32,067 nt of DNA, taken from contig DXGW01000040.1 in NCBI GenBank assembly GCA_019113665.1, forward strand, positions 1-32,067, written 5' to 3'. Below are positions 26,019-32,067 of the stretch, in pieces. A program made the translations under genes and the position numbers. Numbering within the stretch: position 1 is the first letter of the stretch; each line of letters starts with the position of its first letter. Under the pieces are notes generated by a model. It was given only the letters and a program-made list of their open reading frames with translations. It was not told the DNA's origin and did no database searches. Origin of the DNA: Candidatus Alistipes excrementipullorum (GTDB lineage: Bacteria > Bacteroidota > Bacteroidia > Bacteroidales > Rikenellaceae).

Positions 26019-28046
26019 ATGGCTGCCAAAAAAACTACTTTGACCGCTTCGGACGAGATAATCGTCAATGCCGAAGATATGCGACAGGAATCCGCAACGG
26101 AGCCCGTAGCAACCACAGAGAACGATATGAACGCCGGCAATGAGAATGCCGGAGTCGAGGCCCCGGCGGGCGATGCTGCCGGAAAACCTATTGCAGAGGA
26201 AGGGGCCGTATCCGCTCCGCAGGAGCAGACGACGGACGAAGCGCCGGTTGCGGCGGAGGAGGTGAGCGACGGCCCGGACGCCGATGAGGAGATCCCGGAA
26301 GGGGAACCCGATGCGGAGGAGGCCATGCAGGACTCCGTCGATGTACTTGCCGGAAAGAGCAAGGCCGAACTTGTCGAACTTTTCGAGAAGATTCTGGCCG
26401 AAAAGTCCGTGCAGGCCATACGCCGTGAGGTCGAGGCTCTGAAGGTGGCCTTCTACAAACTGCACCGCGCCGATGTCGAGGCTGCACGCAAGGCTTTTGC
26501 CGAACTCGAAGGCGAAGAGGCCGAGTTCGTGCCGCAGGTCGACGCCCTGGAGGTGAAGTTCAAGGACCTGTTGAAGGAGTACCGCCGCCGTCGCGATGAA
26601 TATACCGCCAACCTCGACCATGTCAAGGAGGAGAACTACAAGGCCAAACTGCAGATCATCGAGGAGCTGAAGGAGCTCGTCAACTCCGACGAGACGCTCA
26701 ATACGACCTTCGCCCGTTTCCGCGAACTGCAGCAGCGCTGGAAGGATATCGGCATGGTGCCGCAGCAGTATGTCAAGGACCTGTGGGAGACCTATGACCT
26801 GCATGTCGAGAATTTCTACAACTTCATCAAGATAAACAAGGAACTGCGCGATCTCGACCTGCGCAAGAACTACGAGACGAAACTCTCGCTGTGCGAACAG
26901 GCCGAGGCTCTCGCCGACGAGCCTTCGATCGTCGAGGCGTTCCATAAACTGCAGAAACTCCACGACGACTGGCGTGAGACGGGACCCGTGGCCAACGAGT
27001 ACAAGGAGCCTCTGTGGGAGCGTTTCAAGGAGGCATCGGCCCGTGTGAACAAACGCCACCAGGAGTTTTTCGAGAACATCAAGAAGGAGCAGGTGCACAA
27101 CCTCGAGCTCAAGGACGCCCTTTGCGTGAAGGCCGAGGCGCTGGCTTCGCAGAGCTACTCCACCCGCAAGGAGTGGAACCGTGCAAGCGAGAAGCTCCTC
27201 GACATACAGAAGGAGTGGAAAGGCATAGGTTTCGCGCCCCGCAAGGACAACAACCGCATATATGAGCGTTTCCGCGCCGCCTGCGACAAGTTCTTCGAAC
27301 TCAAGCGCGAGTTTTATTCGGGCGTGAAGGACGAGATGGACAACAACCTCAAGCTGAAGACCGAGATATGCGAGGCTGCCGAGGCCCTCAAGCAGAGCGA
27401 GGAGTGGAAGAAGGCAACCGACCGGCTCATATCGCTGCAGGCCCGCTGGAAGGAGATAGGCCCCGTATCGCGCCGCTATTCCGATGCCGTATGGAAGCGT
27501 TTCCGTGCAGCCTGCGACGAGTTCTTCGATCGCAAGGCCAAGCATTTCGCTTCGGTAGACGGCGAGTACGACGAGAACCTCTCCCGCAAGAAGGCCCTTC
27601 TTGAGGAGATGAAGACCGCCGACGTAAAGGAGGGCGGATACGACATGATCAAGGAGTTCCAGCGCCGCTGGAGCGAGATAGGTTTCGTGCCCATCAAGTT
27701 CAAGGAGCAGATGCAGAAGCAGTACAAGGAGGCGCTCGACCGCCTGTTCGGTGAATTGCGCGGCTCGGAGCACGACCGTTCGATCAACCGCTTCAAGGAC
27801 AAGATCTCGTCGATGAAGGCGACGGGCGACAAGCGCCTGCGTACCGAACGTGACCGCCTCTACAACAAGGTGCGCCAGCTGGAGCAGGAGATAGCGCTCC
27901 TCGAAAACAACATAGGATTCTTCTCCAAGTCGAAGAACACCGAGTCCATGATCGCCGACGTGAAGGCCAAGATCGAAAAAGCCAAACGCGAGATGAACGA
28001 AGCCATCGAGAAGGTGAAGATGATCGACGAAAACAAGGAACAGTAA
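26019..28046 (+). CDS. DUF349 domain-containing protein with five helical repeats
   Basis: Five repeats of the W(K/R/S)xxG(x)(V/A)P signature (WKDIGMVPQQY, WRETGPVANEY, WKGIGFAPRKD, WKEIGPVSRRY, WSEIGFVPIKF) and an acidic N-terminus. Start at MAAKKTTLTAS. Confidence 0.88.
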   Translation: MAAKKTTLTASDEIIVNAEDMRQESATEPVATTENDMNAGNENAGVEAPAGDAAGKPIAEEGAVSAPQEQTTDEAPVAAEEVSDGPDADEEIPEGEPDAEEAMQDSVDVLAGKSKAELVELFEKILAEKSVQAIRREVEALKVAFYKLHRADVEAARKAFAELEGEEAEFVPQVDALEVKFKDLLKEYRRRRDEYTANLDHVKEENYKAKLQIIEELKELVNSDETLNTTFARFRELQQRWKDIGMVPQQYVKDLWETYDLHVENFYNFIKINKELRDLDLRKNYETKLSLCEQAEALADEPSIVEAFHKLQKLHDDWRETGPVANEYKEPLWERFKEASARVNKRHQEFFENIKKEQVHNLELKDALCVKAEALASQSYSTRKEWNRASEKLLDIQKEWKGIGFAPRKDNNRIYERFRAACDKFFELKREFYSGVKDEMDNNLKLKTEICEAAEALKQSEEWKKATDRLISLQARWKEIGPVSRRYSDAVWKRFRAACDEFFDRKAKHFASVDGEYDENLSRKKALLEEMKTADVKEGGYDMIKEFQRRWSEIGFVPIKFKEQMQKQYKEALDRLFGELRGSEHDRSINRFKDKISSMKATGDKRLRTERDRLYNKVRQLEQEIALLENNIGFFSKSKNTESMIADVKAKIEKAKREMNEAIEKVKMIDENKEQ

Positions 28047-28082
28047 AACATCAAAGCATACAAAGGATTCTAAATTCAGATT

Positions 28083-29708
28083 ATGAAACTGTCAAAGCCA
28101 AAGTATATTTTTGTTACGGGCGGCGTGGCTTCGTCGCTGGGCAAAGGCATAATATCGGCGTCGGTTGCGCGTCTGCTGCAGGCCCGCGGGTATTCGGTAA
28201 CGATACAGAAACTCGATCCGTATATCAATATCGACCCGGGTACGCTGAACCCATACGAGCACGGCGAGTGCTATGTAACCGAAGACGGTACCGAAACGGA
28301 CCTCGACCTGGGACACTACGAGCGCTTCACGTCGATAACCACATCGAAAGCCAACAACGTCACCACCGGCAAAATATACAAGAGCGTCATCGAGAAGGAG
28401 CGCAAGGGCGAATTTCTCGGCAAGACCGTGCAGGTGATCCCCCACATCACGGACGAGATCAAGCGTCGCATACAGATGGTGGGGCTGAACAGCAACTATG
28501 ACGTGATAATCACCGAGATAGGCGGTACGGTGGGCGATATCGAGTCGCTGCCCTTCATCGAGTCGGTGCGCCAGCTGCGCTATTCGCTCGGATATCAGAA
28601 TACGGCACTCATTCACCTTACGCTCATTCCATACATGGCGGCTGCCGGAGAGCTGAAGACAAAACCCACGCAGCATTCGGTCAAGGCCCTGCTCGAAAAC
28701 GGTCTGCAGCCCGATATCCTGGTGCTGCGCACCGAGCACCCGCTGACCCCGACCATAAAGCGCAAGGTGGCACTCTTCTGCAATGTGCTGCCCGAAGCCG
28801 TAATCGAGTCGCGCGACATGCCGACGATATACGAAGTGCCGCTCCGCATGCGTGAACAACGCCTCGACGAAGTGGTGCTTCAGCGTTTGGGCCTGCCGGT
28901 CGAGGGCGATGTCGACCTGACGGCATGGAGCGATTTCGTCGACAAGATAAAGCACCCGAAATACAGAATCGACATTGCTCTGGTGGGTAAGTACACCGAG
29001 TTGCCCGATGCATACAAGTCGATCTCGGAATCGTTCATACACGCCGGTGCCGTGAACAACTGCAAGGTGAAGCTCACCTATGTGAACTCCGAGAAACTCA
29101 ACGCCGGAAACGTTGAGGAGACTCTGGGCAAGATGGCCGGCATACTCGTGGCTCCCGGATTCGGCAACCGCGGTATCGAGGGCAAGATCGTCGCTGTGAA
29201 ATTTGCGCGCGAACACAAGATTCCGTTCCTCGGAATATGCCTCGGAATGCAGTGCGCCGTCATAGAGTTCGCCCGTGACGTGCTCGGCCTCAAGGACGCA
29301 AACTCGAGCGAGATGGAGGTTACGAAACACCCCGTGATCGACCTTATGGAGGAGCAGAAGGGCGTTACGGCCAAGGGCGGAACGATGCGTTTGGGCGGTT
29401 ACCCCTGTGAACTCAAGGAGGGCTCGAAGGTCGCCGAGGCTTACGGTACGACGCATATCGTCGAGCGCCACCGTCACCGTTACGAGTTCAACAACGAATA
29501 TCTCGAACAGTTCGAGGCTGCCGGCATGAAGGCCGTCGGCGTGAACCCCGAAACGGGACTGGTCGAGGTTATCGAGGTCGAAAACCACCCGTGGTTCGTC
29601 GGTACGCAGTTCCACCCCGAGTACAAGAGTACGGTGGAGCGCCCGCACCCGCTGTTCGTGGCTTTCGTGGCAAACGCAATGAAATTCAGCAATATTAAAA
29701 AAGAGTAG
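28083..29708 (+). CDS. pyrG: CTP synthase
   Basis: KYIFVTGGVASSLGKGIISASVARLLQARGYSVTIQKLDPYINIDPGTLNPYEHGECYVTEDG; GATase motif FLGICLGMQCAVIEFAR. Confidence 0.98.
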   Translation: MKLSKPKYIFVTGGVASSLGKGIISASVARLLQARGYSVTIQKLDPYINIDPGTLNPYEHGECYVTEDGTETDLDLGHYERFTSITTSKANNVTTGKIYKSVIEKERKGEFLGKTVQVIPHITDEIKRRIQMVGLNSNYDVIITEIGGTVGDIESLPFIESVRQLRYSLGYQNTALIHLTLIPYMAAAGELKTKPTQHSVKALLENGLQPDILVLRTEHPLTPTIKRKVALFCNVLPEAVIESRDMPTIYEVPLRMREQRLDEVVLQRLGLPVEGDVDLTAWSDFVDKIKHPKYRIDIALVGKYTELPDAYKSISESFIHAGAVNNCKVKLTYVNSEKLNAGNVEETLGKMAGILVAPGFGNRGIEGKIVAVKFAREHKIPFLGICLGMQCAVIEFARDVLGLKDANSSEMEVTKHPVIDLMEEQKGVTAKGGTMRLGGYPCELKEGSKVAEAYGTTHIVERHRHRYEFNNEYLEQFEAAGMKAVGVNPETGLVEVIEVENHPWFVGTQFHPEYKSTVERPHPLFVAFVANAMKFSNIKKE

Positions 29709-29722
29709 AAACAAGCTATCAG

Positions 29723-29768
29723 GGGCGGAGCTGCCGTGAAATGACGACAGCCCCGCCCATCGTCTTTT
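29723..29768 (+). terminator. Imperfect hairpin plus TTTT between pyrG and yidC (terminator or attenuator-like)
   Basis: GGGCGGAGCTGCCGT-gaaatg-ACGACAGCCCCGCCC (two mismatches), then ATCGTCTTTT; the T-run ends 3 nt before the yidC ATG (29772). Confidence 0.6.
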
Positions 29769-29771
29769 GAC

Positions 29772-31727
29772 ATGGACAAGAAATCTATTATAGGAATAAT
29801 CCTTACGGGCCTTATATTCGTAGGCTTCGCGGTATATACAACCAAAGAACAGCAGAAATACCAGAAACAGTTGGCCGAGTACAACGCCTACATGGCCAAA
29901 CAGCAGCAACAGCAGAACCTTCTCGACGCGGAATCGGCCGAAACCGCAGCCGAGGCCGTGCAAACCGAAACCGAAGTGTCGCCCGAAGAGCGTGCCGCAA
30001 TGGAGAAGGTTGCCCGTTACGGCGAAACCCTTGCCGCATACCGTGACCGCGAACCGCAGACGGTGACTGTCGAGAATGAGTTCCTCAAGCTCGACTTCTC
30101 GACCCGCGGCGGTCAGATCATCAATGCCGAACTCAAGGAGTACACCAAATACGCCCCCAAGGGCGAACGTAACGAACGTGTGCGCCTCTTCGATCCGGCT
30201 ACGGCCCGTTTCGACATGTCGTTCTATGTCAAGAACGGCACCAACAACGTGAAGGTGAATACCTCGGAGTACGATTTCGAGGTGCTGCCCCTTGAGGCCA
30301 ACGATTCGCTGCAGCGTCTGACGATGCGCCTGCCTGTGGCCGAGGGCGCATACTTCACATATGTATATACCGTCCACAACGGCACCGATCCCGAGCGCGA
30401 CTACCTTGTCGACCTCGACGTGCACCTCGAAAACATGGCGCCGGTTATGTCGAAGCAGAGCAGCCTCGGCATAATGTGGAGCAATACGTCGTACCAGAAC
30501 GAGCGCGGCTTCCAGAACGAGAATACCTATACGACCGTGGCATACAGACTGCCCAAGGAGAGCTCAATATCCGACATAGGCATGAGCGAGGAGGGGCGCG
30601 AGGAGGAGGTCAGCTCGTCGGTCAACTGGGTGGCGTTCAAGCAGCAGTTCTTCTCGTCGGTGCTTATCGCCAGGTCCAACTTTACATATGCCGACATGTC
30701 GTTCGACACATGCAAGCCCGGCTCGGGATACATAAAGGACTTCATGGCCGAGATGTCGGTGCCCTACAATGCCGAAACCGACGGATACAACTTCGCTTTC
30801 TACCTCGGCCCGAACAAGTATGCGATACTGAAGAACATTACCGATGAAAACGGCGACAAGATTGCGCTCGAACGACTCATTCCCCTGGGCTGGGGTATCT
30901 TCGGCTGGGTGAACCGCTGGGTGACAATCCCGGTATTCGACTTCCTGCGTCAGTACATCTCGTCGTTCGGCATAATCATTCTGATACTGGCCATACTCGT
31001 CAAGCTCGTCATCTCGCCGCTGACATACAAGAGCTACCTGTCGAGCGCCAAGATGCGCGTCATCAAACCCGAGATGGACGCCCTCAATGCCAAGTATCCC
31101 AATCCGGACGACGCAATGAAGAAACAGCAGGCGATGATGGACCTCTACAAGAAGGCCGGCATCAATCCCCTGGGAGGCTGCCTGCCGATGCTTATACAGA
31201 TGCCCATAATCATCGCGCTGTTCCGTTTCTTCCCCGCTTCGATCGAGTTGCGCGAGCAGCCGTTCCTGTGGTCCGACGACCTGTCGTCGTATGACAGCGT
31301 GCTCAACCTGCCGTTCAACATTCCGTTCTACGGCGACCATGTGAGCCTCTTCGCGCTGCTCATGGCCGGCATGCTCTTCTTCTTCTCGTATGTGAACTAC
31401 AAGCAGACGGCTTCGGGTCAGCCCCAGATGGTGGGAATGAAGTTCATGATGGTCTACCTCATGCCGCTGATCACGCTCTTCTGGTTCAACAACTATTCGA
31501 GCGGTCTGTGTTTCTATTACTTCCTGACGACGGCCCTCTCGCTGGTTCAGACATACGCCATACGCTACATGATGGACGACAACAAGATCCATGCGATGAT
31601 CCAGGCCAATGCCGCCAAGAAGGGCAACGGCAAGAAATCGAAGTTCCAGCAGCGTTACGAGGAGATCATGCGCCAGCAGGAGCAGATGATGAAGCAGCAG
31701 AACGCCCAGAAGGGCAAACGCAAATAG
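29772..31727 (+). CDS. yidC: Membrane protein insertase YidC
   Basis: MDKKSIIGIILTGLIFVGFAVYTTKEQQKYQ; large periplasmic domain; LVKLVISPLTYKSYLSSAKMRVIKPEMDALNAKYPNPDDAMKKQQAMMDLYKKAGINPLGGCLPMLIQMPIIIALF. Confidence 0.97.
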   Translation: MDKKSIIGIILTGLIFVGFAVYTTKEQQKYQKQLAEYNAYMAKQQQQQNLLDAESAETAAEAVQTETEVSPEERAAMEKVARYGETLAAYRDREPQTVTVENEFLKLDFSTRGGQIINAELKEYTKYAPKGERNERVRLFDPATARFDMSFYVKNGTNNVKVNTSEYDFEVLPLEANDSLQRLTMRLPVAEGAYFTYVYTVHNGTDPERDYLVDLDVHLENMAPVMSKQSSLGIMWSNTSYQNERGFQNENTYTTVAYRLPKESSISDIGMSEEGREEEVSSSVNWVAFKQQFFSSVLIARSNFTYADMSFDTCKPGSGYIKDFMAEMSVPYNAETDGYNFAFYLGPNKYAILKNITDENGDKIALERLIPLGWGIFGWVNRWVTIPVFDFLRQYISSFGIIILILAILVKLVISPLTYKSYLSSAKMRVIKPEMDALNAKYPNPDDAMKKQQAMMDLYKKAGINPLGGCLPMLIQMPIIIALFRFFPASIELREQPFLWSDDLSSYDSVLNLPFNIPFYGDHVSLFALLMAGMLFFFSYVNYKQTASGQPQMVGMKFMMVYLMPLITLFWFNNYSSGLCFYYFLTTALSLVQTYAIRYMMDDNKIHAMIQANAAKKGNGKKSKFQQRYEEIMRQQEQMMKQQNAQKGKRK

Positions 31728-31734
31728 CGGCAGG

Positions 31735-32067
31735 GTGGCTTTCGCAAACTCCATATCAAACGACGAGCTGGCATTGTTGCCGGCGGCGCAGTTCGACGGC
31801 GACATAGTCGTGGTCGACACCGAACCTGCGCTGGTCGAGGCATGCCGGTACCTTTCGCAGCAGCATGTGCTCGGATTCGATACCGAGACGCGCCCTTCGT
31901 TCAAGGTCGGGGTGTCGTACAAAGTGGCTCTGCTGCAGCTGTCGACTTATGACCGCTGCTATCTGATACGTCTGTGCAACGTTAAACCGGTGCAGAAACT
32001 CATCAGCATACTCCAGCGGAGCGACATAGTCAAGATAGGTACGGACGTGACGGGCGACATTCGTTCG
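31735..32067 (+). CDS. RNase D-like 3'-5' exonuclease (DEDD family), truncated at the right edge
   Basis: Manual translation from GTG 31735: VAFANSISNDELALLPAAQFDGDIVVVDTEPALVEACRYLSQQHVLGFDTETRPSFKVGVSYKVALLQLSTYDRCYLIRLCNVKPVQKLISILQRSDIVKIGTDVTGDIRS. GFDTETRPSF is the Exo I motif. Not in the ORF list, presumably because there is no stop in the window. Confidence 0.82.
   Translation, partial: MAFANSISNDELALLPAAQFDGDIVVVDTEPALVEACRYLSQQHVLGFDTETRPSFKVGVSYKVALLQLSTYDRCYLIRLCNVKPVQKLISILQRSDIVKIGTDVTGDIRS

Noticed and set aside
26013-27773. 586-aa minus-strand Leu-rich ORF antisense to the DUF349 gene
   Set aside because: Leu-rich repeats are the reverse-complement image of the Lys/Glu-rich coiled repeats on the plus strand.
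28092-30425. 777-aa minus-strand ORF spanning antisense of pyrG and yidC
   Set aside because: Overlaps two unambiguous genes and the hairpin between them; composition is typical of an antisense shadow frame.
1-32067. Search for CRISPR arrays, rRNA, tRNA, IS elements, phage or defence genes
   Set aside because: No regularly spaced direct repeats, no transposase or integrase motifs, no rRNA-like sequence, no tRNA noticed by eye. The absence is by inspection only; tRNAscan-SE and Infernal would be decisive.

Overview
The window is about 32 kb of dense, mostly core-metabolism bacterial chromosome. It looks like Bacteroidota: protein content plus several TAnnTTTG-type -7 elements, perhaps Alistipes/Rikenellaceae-like, though the taxonomy is an inference. 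Left to right: partial cysQ; a small Cys-rich membrane protein diverging from trkA; a GH3-family acyl-amido synthetase; deoxynucleoside kinase; RsmF-like rRNA methyltransferase; MerR regulator; Nif3-like protein; C4 zinc-ribbon protein; NAD+ synthase with an apparently degenerate glutaminase domain; RseC plus a complete rnfBCDGEA operon; hpt-queE-ftsB-like-thiL; then on the minus strand a flippase, pyk, aroQ, buk, ptb, ackA and an orphan OmpR-type response regulator; then on the plus strand a five-repeat DUF349 protein, pyrG, yidC and a right-truncated RNase D-like 3'-5' exonuclease. I see no rRNA, CRISPR, transposon or phage module, and no tRNA that I recognised by eye. I did not find a convincing multi-gene undescribed system. 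The items most worth a second look are: (i) NAD+ synthase whose nitrilase-type domain has Gly where the catalytic Cys is expected; (ii) a bacterial GH3 enzyme of unknown substrate; (iii) a perfect 18-bp palindrome that places a -7 promoter element on both strands between divergent genes; (iv) an ackA-ptb-buk-aroQ-pyk cluster with U-tract-less intergenic hairpins; (v) a hairpin abutting the yidC start codon.
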